A stretch of DNA of 64,000 nt from Anaerorhabdus furcosa (GTDB lineage Bacteria > Bacillota_I > Bacilli_A > Erysipelotrichales > Erysipelotrichaceae). The DNA is taken from the NCBI RefSeq assembly GCF_900167375.1, contig NZ_FUWY01000003.1:1-64000 (forward strand), read 5' to 3'. Numbering within the stretch: the first letter of the stretch is position 1; every line of letters starts with the position of its first letter. Below, in pieces: positions 26,418 through 34,165 of this stretch. The position numbers were made by a program, and so were the translations under genes. The notes under the pieces were generated by a model that was given only the letters and a program-made list of their open reading frames with translations, did not search any database and was not told the DNA's origin.

Positions 26418-27494
26418 ATGAAAAAGATTTTAGCAGTACTTTTGGCTATGCTACTTGTTGTTGGATGTTCAAGCAAACCAGCAGAAAAACCAAGTAACAC
26501 AGACCAACCAGAGGGCGAAAAGACAATTAAAGTAGCCTTATTATTACCATACATTGGTGACCAATCATATTTCGATATCGTGTATGCAGGTTTCCAAGAA
26601 ATCAGTGCTATGCCAAACGTTGAAGCAAAACTAATTGAAATGGGTAAAGACAACAGTAAATGGGAAAACTATTACCTAGAAGCAGCTGAAGGTGGTTACG
26701 ACTTAATTATGGGTGGTAACTGGGAAGCTGAACCTTCACTTTACAAAATTGCAAAAGAATTCCCAGAACAAAAATTTATCAACTTCGATTACAGTGCTCC
26801 AGAAGATTTACCAAATGTGTATGCAATGACATACAAATGTGAAGAGTTAGGATTCTTAGCTGGTGCTGTCGCTGGTACCGCTACAACAACAAACAAGATT
26901 GGCGCTATTGGTGGTATGGATTCTCCATCAATCAATGATTTCTTTGGTGGTTATATTACTGGAGCTCAAGCTGCTAATCCTGATGTAAAAGTATCATTCG
27001 GATATGTTGGAAACTTCCAAGATGCTCCAAAAGCAAAAGAACAAGCTGATAACATGTACAAATCAGGTGCTGATGTAATCTTCCACGCAGCTGGTGGTGC
27101 AGGAAATGGTTTATTCGAATCTGCTTCAGGACTTGAAGGTGTTTGGGCAATCGGTGTTGACTCTGACCAATCATTAACATTCAGTGAAAAACCTGAAATC
27201 GTAAAAGTTATCTTATCATCTGCTACAAAGAATTGCGACAAAGCTTTAGTACGTGCATTCAATATGTACTTAGATGGAACACTTCCATTTGGTGAGAAAG
27301 AATTATTAGGATATAAAGAAGGTGGAGTTGGAATCGTTAAAAATGATGCATATAACAACTTCTTCTCTGATGAACAAAAAGCTGCAATCGAACAACTTGA
27401 ACAAGATTTAATTGACGGCAAGTTCGATATCCCTCAAATTCGTCTTGAAACAGACAATACAAAATGGGAAGCATTAAAAGCTAGCGTTCAATAG
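26418..27494 (+). CDS. BMP-family nucleoside-binding lipoprotein
   Basis: A lipobox (LLVVGC, lipidated C17) and a Bmp/PnrA-type binding fold are clear: KVALLLPYIGDQSYFDIVYAGF, YDLIMGGNWEAEP, FINFDYSAPEDLPNVYAMTYK, GFLAGAVAGT, DVIFHAAGGAGNGLFES and WAIGVDSDQS. Family members capture purine or other nucleosides for ABC import. The 358-residue length is normal. GGAGGAAAGAG precedes the ATG. An 11-bp hairpin follows the stop, so this gene is likely expressed above the membrane components. It was probably the ligand-recognition step for the ATPase and two permeases that follow. Confidence 0.92.
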   Translation: MKKILAVLLAMLLVVGCSSKPAEKPSNTDQPEGEKTIKVALLLPYIGDQSYFDIVYAGFQEISAMPNVEAKLIEMGKDNSKWENYYLEAAEGGYDLIMGGNWEAEPSLYKIAKEFPEQKFINFDYSAPEDLPNVYAMTYKCEELGFLAGAVAGTATTTNKIGAIGGMDSPSINDFFGGYITGAQAANPDVKVSFGYVGNFQDAPKAKEQADNMYKSGADVIFHAAGGAGNGLFESASGLEGVWAIGVDSDQSLTFSEKPEIVKVILSSATKNCDKALVRAFNMYLDGTLPFGEKELLGYKEGGVGIVKNDAYNNFFSDEQKAAIEQLEQDLIDGKFDIPQIRLETDNTKWEALKASVQ

Positions 27495-27504
27495 TATTCA
27501 TAAG

Positions 27505-27529
27505 TAATGCTCTACCAAGTAGAGCATTA
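27505..27529 (+). terminator. Intercistronic hairpin after the nucleoside-binding-protein gene
   Basis: TAATGCTCTAC (27505-27515) and GTAGAGCATTA (27519-27529) form a perfect 11-bp stem with a 3-base loop, followed by TTTTTATTT. It is a good terminator but is followed by the ATPase gene, so it probably gives partial termination, like the hairpin at 7532-7557. Confidence 0.8.
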
Positions 27530-27552
27530 TTTTTATTTAGAAAGGGGATTAT

Positions 27553-29112
27553 ATGGACGATATCATCTTAAGTTTACAAGAGATTACAAAAGTATACGAT
27601 AATGGTGTATTTGCAAATCGTAAAGTATCAATCGATTTCAAGAAAGGTGAAATACATTCTGTCGTTGGGGAAAACGGTGCTGGAAAATCAACAATTATGA
27701 AAATCGCATTTGGTATGGAAAAACAAAGCGAAGGCCAAATTGTGTACAAAGGAAAACCTGTACAGTTTGAAAACTCAATGGAGGCAATTAAACTCGGTAT
27801 TGGCATGGTACATCAACACTTTATGTTAATTCCAAGTTTCACTGTTGCTCAAAGTATTGTATTAGGTAATGAACCTGTTAAAAACAAATTCTTTGTTGAT
27901 TACAATCAAGCAACAAAAAAAGCAACAGAGCTTGCGAAGAAATACAATTTTGAAATTGATGTAAAAGCAAAAATAGAAACACTCTCAGTAGGTGCTAAAC
28001 AAAAAGTTGAAATATTAAAAACGCTTTATCAAGATGCAGAAGTTATTATTCTTGATGAACCTACTGCAGTACTAACACCTCAAGAAACTGATGCTCTTTT
28101 CATTGAACTGAAAAAATTCAGAGAATTAGGACACACAGTTATCTTCATTTCTCATAAATTAAATGAAGTAAAACAAATTAGTGATCGTATCACAATTATG
28201 AAAAATGGAGAAAGTTGCGGAACTTATAATGCATGTGACATCTCAATAGAAAAAATGACTGAACTCATCGTTGGTCGTGAACTATCTACATCCTTTGAAG
28301 ATATTAAAAAGAAATTAGATAATACAAAAGCTGTCTTAGCAGTTGAAAATTTAGAAATTAAAACTACAAAGAAACACACTTTAAATAATATTAATTTCAC
28401 TGTGAAAAGTGGTGAGATACTTGGTATTGCAGGAGTTCAGGGGAATGGTCAATCTGAATTAATTCAAGCAATTGCCGGCATGAGATCTTTTACATCTGGT
28501 TCAATTCATTTAAATGATGTTGATATCTCCACAATTCCAATTAAGCAAAGACGCCAAAAAGGATTAGCTTATATTCCAGAGGATCGTATGCAAGATGGAA
28601 TTGCAGCAAATGCTTCAATCAGTGATAATATCATATCCACTTATTATGATTCTCCTGAAATAAGTGGAAAAGTATTCATGAAGAATAAAAGCATTCGTAC
28701 AATTGCCGATAATTTGATTTCAAAATTCAGTGTGAAGACTACATCTGCCAAAACCAAAATAGGAAGTCTATCTGGTGGTAATATTCAAAAAGTAGTTGTA
28801 GCACGTGAATACCAAACAGATCCACAATTACTCATTGCCGAGCAACCAACTCGTGGTATTGATATCGGTAGTGCTAACTTTATCCACAATCAATTAATTG
28901 ATCTTAGAAATGAAGGACGTGCTATCCTATTAGTTAGTGCCGACTTAACAGAAGTTATGGATTTAAGTGATAAGTTAATTGTTATGTATGACGGTGAGAT
29001 TGTTGCCTACTTCGAAAGTACAAATGATGTAACAGACAAAGATTTAGGTCTTTATATGCTCGGTGTCAAAAAACAATCAGAAGAAGAAATAAGGAGGGCA
29101 TACCGTGTTTAA
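27553..29112 (+). CDS. Nucleoside ABC transporter ATP-binding protein, two ABC domains
   Basis: The 519-residue protein has two ABC cassettes. The first has Walker A GENGAGKST, signature-like LSVGAKQKVEIL and Walker B VIILDEPTAVLTP. The second has GVQGNGQSE, LSGGNIQKVVVAREY and LLIAEQPTRGIDIGS. The altered P-loop of the second cassette is usual for NupA/YufO-like proteins. It would energise import of nucleosides delivered by the lipoprotein upstream. The start has AAAGGGGAT. The next permease gene begins eight bases before its stop. Confidence 0.93.
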   Translation: MDDIILSLQEITKVYDNGVFANRKVSIDFKKGEIHSVVGENGAGKSTIMKIAFGMEKQSEGQIVYKGKPVQFENSMEAIKLGIGMVHQHFMLIPSFTVAQSIVLGNEPVKNKFFVDYNQATKKATELAKKYNFEIDVKAKIETLSVGAKQKVEILKTLYQDAEVIILDEPTAVLTPQETDALFIELKKFRELGHTVIFISHKLNEVKQISDRITIMKNGESCGTYNACDISIEKMTELIVGRELSTSFEDIKKKLDNTKAVLAVENLEIKTTKKHTLNNINFTVKSGEILGIAGVQGNGQSELIQAIAGMRSFTSGSIHLNDVDISTIPIKQRRQKGLAYIPEDRMQDGIAANASISDNIISTYYDSPEISGKVFMKNKSIRTIADNLISKFSVKTTSAKTKIGSLSGGNIQKVVVAREYQTDPQLLIAEQPTRGIDIGSANFIHNQLIDLRNEGRAILLVSADLTEVMDLSDKLIVMYDGEIVAYFESTNDVTDKDLGLYMLGVKKQSEEEIRRAYRV

Positions 29113-30172
29113 GAAAAATTCTGACGTTATGTTTGAAATTGTAAAAACTCTTGTAGCGATTGCAATTTCACTTGTCATCTCTTTCCTTATTCTAGTTCTT
29201 GTATCTAAGACTCCCGTTGATGCCTTCTTCAAATTATTAACTGCTCCAGTAACTAAAATTAGATACTTTGGTAACGTACTTGAAACCATGGTACCTATCG
29301 GATTTGCAGGACTTGCAACATCCTTGTTATTTAGAACAGGTTTATTCAATCTTGGAACAGAGGGTATCTACTACATTTGTGGTGTTGTAACTGCAACTGT
29401 TGCATCACAAATGTTTGGTAATGCCTTCTTAGATCCAATTCTTACAATTCTTATTTCAAGTGTTTTTGGAGGACTTGTTGCATTAATTCCAGGATACTTT
29501 AAAGCAAAATACAACACCAATGAATTAGTTGTATCCTTGATGATGAATTCTATCTTATTTGGATTGGGTTTATTCTTTGTAAAAACATTTATTCGTGCAA
29601 GTGATGTTCCATCTGTTGCAAGTAATAAATTCATGGAAACAACTCGTTTACCTATCTTCATCCCAGGTACAAGAACACACATTGGTGTTATTGTGTTACT
29701 TGTTGTTACAGTCTTGATGTTTATCTTGCTGTTTAAAACAAAACTTGGATATAGCATTCGTATGACAGGTTTAAATAAGAATTTTGCTAAATACTCTGGT
29801 ATGAGTGCATTCGCTTTATTCTTGTCTGTACATTTTATCTCAGGTTTTATTGGGGGTATGGGTTCATCAATCGAATTGCTTGGTATGTATGAACGATTTA
29901 CTTGGGTAGCCTTGCCGGGCCTTGGATTTACAGGTGCCTTAATTGCAACCTTAGGTAAAAACAATCCTTTTGGTGTACTACTTGCATCATTTGGAATTGC
30001 CTACATTCGTGTAGGTGCAGAAATCATGTCTCGTACAACCGATGTTCCTGTTGAAATGGCAGCATTTGTTGAAGCAATTCTAGTATTTCTAATCATGTCA
30101 CAATATTTCCTAAAGAAATGGCGTGATCGTTCATTATTAAAGGAAGGAGATAAAGCAAATGGAACAGTATAA
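29105..30172 (+). CDS. Nucleoside ABC transporter permease 1
   Basis: This is a 355-residue BPD_transp_2 permease with eight to ten hydrophobic helices. Typical motifs include FRTGLFNLGTEGIYYICGV, PGYFKAKYNTNELVVSLMMNSI, RMTGLNKNFAKYSGM and FTGALIATLGKNNPFGVL. It starts with GTG seven bases after AAGGAGGG. It pairs with the second permease at 30159-31082 to form the heterodimeric channel found in NupBC-type transporters. It overlaps both neighbours, so it is translationally coupled. Confidence 0.92.
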   Translation: MFKKNSDVMFEIVKTLVAIAISLVISFLILVLVSKTPVDAFFKLLTAPVTKIRYFGNVLETMVPIGFAGLATSLLFRTGLFNLGTEGIYYICGVVTATVASQMFGNAFLDPILTILISSVFGGLVALIPGYFKAKYNTNELVVSLMMNSILFGLGLFFVKTFIRASDVPSVASNKFMETTRLPIFIPGTRTHIGVIVLLVVTVLMFILLFKTKLGYSIRMTGLNKNFAKYSGMSAFALFLSVHFISGFIGGMGSSIELLGMYERFTWVALPGLGFTGALIATLGKNNPFGVLLASFGIAYIRVGAEIMSRTTDVPVEMAAFVEAILVFLIMSQYFLKKWRDRSLLKEGDKANGTV

Positions 30173-31082
30173 AGACCTCATATTTAGCGCTTCATTCTTC
30201 TTTGTTATTATTCGCGTATGTGTTCCTCTTATGTTCGCTTCTATGTCTGCCTATACCGCTAATTTATCTGGACTTCCAAATATTGCAGTAGAAGGGATCA
30301 TGTTAATTGCTGCAATTATGGGTGTTCTTGGTAGTGTTTGGACTCATAGTGCTTGGCTTGGTCTTTTAGTCGCTATTGCATCTGGTATTTTAATGGCATT
30401 GATTCTAGCATTCAGTGCTATCAAGTTAAAAACAACTCCTATCATGGGTGGTATCGCATTAAATGTATTCGCATCAAGTTTCACAGTCTTCTTATTGTTT
30501 GTGATTACTGGAAGTAAAGGAACCACTGCATCGCTTCCAAGTAAAGTATTACCTACAATTCATATTCCAATTATCAAAGATATTCCAATTCTAGGAGAAA
30601 TTATTTCTGGACATAATGTATTGGCATATATTTGTATGATTACAGCTGTTCTTGTGTATATCTTAGTTTATAAAACAAAATTTGGCTTGCACATGCGTGC
30701 TAGTGGTTTAGATGAAAATGCTGCGCGAAGTGTTGGAATCAACGTAAATCGTGTGCGTTTTACTTCACTTATCTTATCTGGTATTTTAGCCGCTATGGGT
30801 GGTGCATATCTATCAATGGGTTACTTGTCTTTCTTCACAGCCAATATGACAGCATCTCGTGGTTGGATTGGTATTGCTGCTGAAGCCATGGGACGTGGTA
30901 ATTTCATAACTGTATTATTAACTACGCTTGTATTTGGTGTCTTTGATGCCATCACAAATGTATTATCACTTACAAATTTACCAAGTGAATTATTACAAAC
31001 AATTCCTTACCTTGCTGTATTCTTCGCAATTATCGCTTACTCAATTAAAGAGTACAATAAGAAGAAAAGGAACAATGCCTAA
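30159..31082 (+). CDS. Nucleoside ABC transporter permease 2
   Basis: This is the second, shorter (307-residue) BPD_transp_2 permease. It shows FASMSAYTANLSGLPNIAVEGIMLIAA, LKTTPIMGGIALNVFASS, MRASGLDENAARSVGINVNRVR and WIGIAAEAMGRGN. It forms the heterodimer partner of the preceding permease. The start overlaps that gene by 14 bases and has GGAAGGAG. Its stop shares one base with the nucleoside hydrolase start (TAATG). Confidence 0.92.
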   Translation: MEQYKDLIFSASFFFVIIRVCVPLMFASMSAYTANLSGLPNIAVEGIMLIAAIMGVLGSVWTHSAWLGLLVAIASGILMALILAFSAIKLKTTPIMGGIALNVFASSFTVFLLFVITGSKGTTASLPSKVLPTIHIPIIKDIPILGEIISGHNVLAYICMITAVLVYILVYKTKFGLHMRASGLDENAARSVGINVNRVRFTSLILSGILAAMGGAYLSMGYLSFFTANMTASRGWIGIAAEAMGRGNFITVLLTTLVFGVFDAITNVLSLTNLPSELLQTIPYLAVFFAIIAYSIKEYNKKKRNNA

Positions 31083-32008
31083 TGAGAAGAAAAATCATAT
31101 TCGATTGTGATCCAGGACATGATGATATCTTCGCAATCTTATTTGCACTAGCTCATCCCGAGGAATTTGAAATCCTCGGGTTCGCTACGGTTGCAGGGAA
31201 TCAAACATTAGATAAGGTTAGCAATAACCTAGCCAATGTACTTGATTTTCTACATCTTGATTTACCAATATACAAAGGCTATGACAAACCTATCGCAAAA
31301 CCACTTGAGGTTCAACCTCTAGCTCATGGTGAAAGTGGTTTAGATGGTCCTGTCTTTCCAAAAAAAGAACATCAGTTTCAAACAAAACACGCAATTGAAT
31401 TTTATAAAGAAATGTTAGAGACACATGATCAAATTTCAATCATCGCCATTGGACCACTGACAAATGTTGCACTTATGTTAAAAACATATCCTCATCTCAT
31501 ACACAAGATTGAATGTATTTCTTGTATGGGTGGTGGTATTCACGAAGGTAATATTCAAAAACGTTCTGAATTTAATATTTATCACGATCCTGAAGCCGCA
31601 AAAATAGTATTTGAAAGTGGTGTTCCAGTGATTCTCAATCCACTTGAAGTATGTGTTGCAGGTGGTATTACTTTTGCGGAAATGGATTTATTCAACACGA
31701 AAGCTCCAGTTAGTAAACTTGTATATGAACTCTTTGAATTTTACTCTCGCTATAGTAAAGAGCACAACATGTCTTCTTCACCTATCTTCGATGTATGTCC
31801 TCTATTTTATTTGTATAAACCTGAATTCTTTAAAGGATTTAAAGCAAATGTATTCATCGAATTAAATGGTAATTATACTCGTGGAATGACTGTTGTCGAA
31901 GAATCAGAACAAGGAAATACATTGGTATTGTTTGATGTGGATCGTGATGGTTTCATCCAATCCTTTATCGAAAGCATCTTTACATTAGATAGGAACCTTC
32001 AATTATGA
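31082..32008 (+). CDS. Inosine-uridine-preferring nucleoside hydrolase
   Basis: The N-terminal calcium-binding signature IIFDCDPGHDD (D8, D10, D14, D15), IAIGPLTNVALML, MGGGIHEGN..RSEFNIYHDPEAA and PIFDVCPLFYL identify an IU-nucleoside hydrolase of 308 residues. It cuts the N-glycosidic bond of imported nucleosides, giving free base and ribose. The base could feed Hpt (17866-18402). The ribose could be trapped by the ribokinase of the facing operon (35757-36638). Lacking a signal peptide, it should be cytoplasmic. It is coupled at both ends (TAATG and ATGA overlaps). Confidence 0.93.
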   Translation: MRRKIIFDCDPGHDDIFAILFALAHPEEFEILGFATVAGNQTLDKVSNNLANVLDFLHLDLPIYKGYDKPIAKPLEVQPLAHGESGLDGPVFPKKEHQFQTKHAIEFYKEMLETHDQISIIAIGPLTNVALMLKTYPHLIHKIECISCMGGGIHEGNIQKRSEFNIYHDPEAAKIVFESGVPVILNPLEVCVAGGITFAEMDLFNTKAPVSKLVYELFEFYSRYSKEHNMSSSPIFDVCPLFYLYKPEFFKGFKANVFIELNGNYTRGMTVVEESEQGNTLVLFDVDRDGFIQSFIESIFTLDRNLQL

Positions 32009-33285
32009 AAGATCTCGCTTATTTAACATTAGAAAAATACAAAGATGAATTATTAGATCTTGCAACTACTTTATTCAATACTCCAGAACTTGGTTATAAA
32101 GAAATAAAAACAAAATGTATCATTCAAAACTTCTTAATCAAACACGGATTTAGAATCGAAAAAGAATATTTCGAAACTGGATTCCAAGTAACAATTGGAC
32201 AAAGTGAAAAACCACATATTGGTTTAATTGCTGAATTAGATGCAATTCCTACTTTAGGACATCGTTGTGCTAATCCTCTTGATCATGCTGCCCATAGTTG
32301 TGGACATTCTACACAAGTTGTTATGATGATAGGTGCTTTGTTAGCATTGAAAGATTTAATTGATACAAACCAAATCAAAGGGAAGATAACTTTATTCTTT
32401 TGCCCAGCTGAAGAATTCATTGATATTGATTATCGTAAGCAGCTCATTCAAGAGAAAAAGATTTATGCCATTGGTGGTAAACAAAATATGATCATTGATC
32501 ACATTTTCGATGATGTAGATTGTATTCTTCATGCTCATGGTATGGGTGAATTTCGCAAGTATCGCTTCAATGTAAAATCATCTCTTGCAGGATTTGTATA
32601 CAAAAAATATCATTTCCTTGGAAAAGCATCACATGCTGCTATGGCACCAAGTGAAGGTATCAATGCATTGTCCGCATGCAATTTATTTCTTCAAGCACAA
32701 GCAATGCTTCGAGAAACATTCTTAGATAGTGATATGAATCGAATTCATGGTATTATAACCAAAGGTGGTGATGTTGTAAACTCAATACCATCTGAAGTTA
32801 TCTATGAAGCCTATGTTCGCTCATTTTCAACAACAACCTTAATTAAGTTAAACCAGCAATTATCTGATGCAGCTAAGCATTGCGCTCTAGCAATTGGAGC
32901 AGATTGTGATATCGAAGAAATTAAAGGTTATTTCCCATTCAATCAAGATATCAATTTATCTGATGTCGTTTATCAAAATATGCTTCCATTTGTTGATTCC
33001 AAAATGATTCAAACAGATGAAAAAAGTGTGGCTTCAGGTGATATCGGTGACTTAAGTTTATTTAAACCAACTATTCAATTTGGCTATACGGGTTTCAAAG
33101 GAACAATGCATGGTAAAGACTTAGAAATAAGTGAACCTGATATAGTTTATACAACCTCATCAAAAATAGTCATTGGTTCAATCATCGATTTACTCACAAA
33201 TGAAAAATCTTTAGATAAAATCATCAACACATTTGTACAACAAATGACAATTGATGAATATAAAAACTACATCTTAAATTCATAA
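32005..33285 (+). CDS. M20-family amidohydrolase
   Basis: The 426-residue protein has the M20D pattern: LFNTPELGYKE, IGLIAELDAIP, HSCGHSTQVVMMIGA (Zn ligands), LFFCPAEEF, and a dimerisation segment with KYHFLGKASHAAMAPSEGINAL. The family deacylates N-acyl amino acids or cleaves p-aminobenzoyl-glutamate and similar amides. Its place at the end of a nucleoside operon suggests an amide linked to a modified nucleoside or base, but this is inference. Its ATGA start overlap with the nucleoside hydrolase shows coupling. A 10-bp hairpin follows its stop. Confidence 0.88.
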   Translation: MKDLAYLTLEKYKDELLDLATTLFNTPELGYKEIKTKCIIQNFLIKHGFRIEKEYFETGFQVTIGQSEKPHIGLIAELDAIPTLGHRCANPLDHAAHSCGHSTQVVMMIGALLALKDLIDTNQIKGKITLFFCPAEEFIDIDYRKQLIQEKKIYAIGGKQNMIIDHIFDDVDCILHAHGMGEFRKYRFNVKSSLAGFVYKKYHFLGKASHAAMAPSEGINALSACNLFLQAQAMLRETFLDSDMNRIHGIITKGGDVVNSIPSEVIYEAYVRSFSTTTLIKLNQQLSDAAKHCALAIGADCDIEEIKGYFPFNQDINLSDVVYQNMLPFVDSKMIQTDEKSVASGDIGDLSLFKPTIQFGYTGFKGTMHGKDLEISEPDIVYTTSSKIVIGSIIDLLTNEKSLDKIINTFVQQMTIDEYKNYILNS

Positions 33286-33295
33286 AAATATCAAG

Positions 33296-33321
33296 ATTCA
33301 TGATAGCCTATTATCATGAAT
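33296..33321 (+). terminator. Terminator of the nucleoside operon
   Basis: ATTCATGATA (33296-33305) and TATCATGAAT (33312-33321) make a perfect 10-bp stem with a 6-base loop, followed by TTTATTTTC. Read leftwards it is followed by CTTGATATTTTT, so it might also end an antisense RNA from the first peptide cassette. Confidence 0.75.
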
Positions 33322-33398
33322 TTTATTTTCTCAAAAATGATATATTTATCAATTTCTATACTTATAAGAACTACCTATAATTATTCTTTCATCTGTGA

Positions 33399-33404
33399 TA
33401 TAAA
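33399..33404 (+). promoter_or_regulatory. Extended -10 promoter of peptide cassette 1
   Basis: TGATATAAA (33396-33404) is a TGn-extended -10 box (TATAAA) about 50 bp before the peptide start. It is identical in copy 2 (33900-33905). No good -35 hexamer is seen. Confidence 0.5.
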
Positions 33405-33419
33405 GAACTATTACTAGTC

Positions 33420-33444
33420 CACTTTCTTTAATGTAAAGGAGGTG
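33420..33444 (+). promoter_or_regulatory. Hairpin sequestering the Shine-Dalgarno site of peptide 1
   Basis: CACTTTCTTTA (33420-33430) can pair along its full length with TAAAGGAGGTG (33434-33444), including two G-U pairs, around a 3-base loop. The right arm is the Shine-Dalgarno sequence, so the folded mRNA would hide the ribosome site. Confidence 0.7.
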
Positions 33445-33451
33445 AAATACA

Positions 33452-33538
33452 ATGGAATTGGTCGTTATGATTCACGCTATCGCAGCAAGTATAATTGCTT
33501 ATTATATTTGCAAATGGCTAGACAGCAATAGAGACTAG
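33452..33538 (+). CDS. 28-residue hydrophobic peptide, type I toxin-like (copy 1)
   Basis: The peptide starts MELVVMIHAI and ends YYICKWLDSNRD. It has one hydrophobic membrane-spanning stretch of about 18 residues followed by a short charged tail. An almost perfect Shine-Dalgarno sequence (AAAGGAGGTGA) precedes the ATG by nine bases and is itself hidden in a hairpin. A 12-bp terminator follows 15 bp after the stop. Small size, membrane helix, charged tail, buried ribosome site and compact transcript are all hallmarks of type I toxins. I recall similar YYICKWLD-type small ORFs in Firmicutes, but no function is established here. A regulatory or signalling peptide is the alternative. Confidence 0.7.
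   Translation: MELVVMIHAIAASIIAYYICKWLDSNRD
33501..33528 (-). promoter_or_regulatory. Possible antisense promoter inside peptide gene 1
   Basis: Read leftwards: -35 TTGCTG (33528-33523), a 16-bp spacer, and -10 TATAAT (33506-33501). A transcript would start near 33494 and cover the 5' half of the peptide gene, its Shine-Dalgarno site and leader. The TATAAT may be a by-product of coding Tyr-Tyr-Ile. Confidence 0.4.
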
Positions 33539-33553
33539 TAATTAGCATAAATG

Positions 33554-33583
33554 AAAAGGCAAGAGTTGCACCTCTTGCCTTTT
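33554..33583 (+). terminator. Terminator of peptide cassette 1
   Basis: AAAAGGCAAGAG (33554-33565) and CTCTTGCCTTTT (33572-33583) form a perfect 12-bp stem with loop TTGCAC; the 3' arm supplies the T-run. Confidence 0.9.
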
Positions 33584-33899
33584 CCTATACAATGGAATTG
33601 ATATACTTATTATATATCATCATTTGAAAAAATCAACTAATTTTCTTAGTTAACAAATAAAAAATTGTTTAGAATTTATATAATATTCTGGTTACTTCAA
33701 TATCATTAGAAGTGACCTAAGATTCTATGATTAATTAGGCACAAGAACTGACTAAATAATGATATAAAACGGATTACTAAATTCTAATAAAATAATATTT
33801 GTATCACTAAATTTTCGTGAATTTTATTTTCTCAAAAATGATATATTTATTAATTTCTATACTTATAAGAACTACCTGTAATTATTTTCTCATCTGTGA

Positions 33900-33905
33900 T
33901 ATAAA
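33900..33905 (+). promoter_or_regulatory. Extended -10 promoter of peptide cassette 2
   Basis: TGATATAAA (33897-33905) is identical to the box in copy 1 and stands in the same place relative to the peptide gene. Confidence 0.5.
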
Positions 33906-33920
33906 GTACTATTACTAGTC

Positions 33921-33945
33921 CACTTTCTTTAATGCAGAGGAGGTG
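33921..33945 (+). promoter_or_regulatory. Hairpin sequestering the Shine-Dalgarno site of peptide 2
   Basis: CACTTTCTTTA (33921-33931) pairs with CAGAGGAGGTG (33935-33945) through ten of eleven positions, using three G-U pairs. The fold is weaker than in copy 1 but the Shine-Dalgarno sequence is still covered. Confidence 0.6.
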
Positions 33946-33952
33946 AAATGTA

Positions 33953-34039
33953 GTGGAATTGGTCGTTATGATTCACGCTATCGCAGCAAGTATAATTGCT
34001 TATTATATTTTCAAATGGCTAGATAGCAATAGAGACTAG
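33953..34039 (+). CDS. 28-residue hydrophobic peptide, type I toxin-like (copy 2)
   Basis: It differs from copy 1 by only one residue, Cys20 to Phe (YYIFKWLDSNRD), and begins with GTG instead of ATG. The other change in the coding part (GAC to GAT) is silent. The hydrophobic helix, charged tail, hairpin-masked AGAGGAGGTGA ribosome site and 12-bp terminator are kept. The weaker start codon and weaker masking hairpin may balance each other. An internal antisense promoter-like pair is present as in copy 1 (34002-34029). The two copies might have diverged so that each responds to its own antisense RNA, or copy 2 may be decaying. Confidence 0.65.
   Translation: MELVVMIHAIAASIIAYYIFKWLDSNRD
34002..34029 (-). 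promoter_or_regulatory. Possible antisense promoter inside peptide gene 2
   Basis: -35 TTGCTA (34029-34024), a 16-bp spacer and -10 TATAAT (34007-34002) read leftwards, equivalent to 33501-33528 in copy 1. Confidence 0.38.
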
Positions 34040-34054
34040 TAATTAGCATAAATG

Positions 34055-34084
34055 AAAAGGCAAGAGTCGGACCTCTTGCCTTTT
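34055..34084 (+). terminator. Terminator of peptide cassette 2
   Basis: The 12-bp stem AAAAGGCAAGAG/CTCTTGCCTTTT is identical to copy 1. The loop has changed to TCGGAC, two differences out of six. Confidence 0.9.
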
Positions 34085-34165
34085 CTACTGCAGTGGAATT
34101 GATATTCTTATTATATATTATAGTTTAAAAAATGCAACTAATTTTCTTAGTTAATAAATAAAAAT

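Larger units (their letters stand above)
33317..33664 (+). repeat. Tandem direct repeat, copy 1 (348 bp)
   Basis: It aligns without gaps to 33818-34165 at a constant offset of 501 bp. By hand count there are about 27 differences, roughly 92% identity. The unit contains a promoter, leader hairpin, 28-codon peptide gene and terminator, plus about 80 bp past the terminator. Confidence 0.9.
33818..34164 (+). repeat. Tandem direct repeat, copy 2 (about 347 bp)
   Basis: This is the second copy of the unit at 33317-33664, with no indels. Promoter, leader, coding part and terminator stem are the best preserved parts. Loop and distal sequences have drifted more, which suggests selection on the cassette. 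Confidence 0.9.
33286..34165. other. 880-bp intergenic region with tandem small-peptide cassettes
   Basis: No conventional-size gene is seen. The region holds the operon terminator (33296-33321), two ungapped cassette copies (33317-33664 and 33818-34164) and a 153-bp spacer. The spacer contains a 9-bp hairpin GGTTACTTC/GAAGTGACC (33690-33717) without a T-run. Confidence 0.8.

Noticed and set aside
26966-27421. 151-codon and 68-codon minus-strand frames
   Set aside because: Antisense to the BMP lipoprotein gene; low-complexity translation and no ribosome site.
29371-29964. 197-codon open frame on the minus strand
   Set aside because: It is fully antisense to the well-supported nucleoside permease, and has no plausible start signal or family motifs; such frames are common opposite hydrophobic genes.
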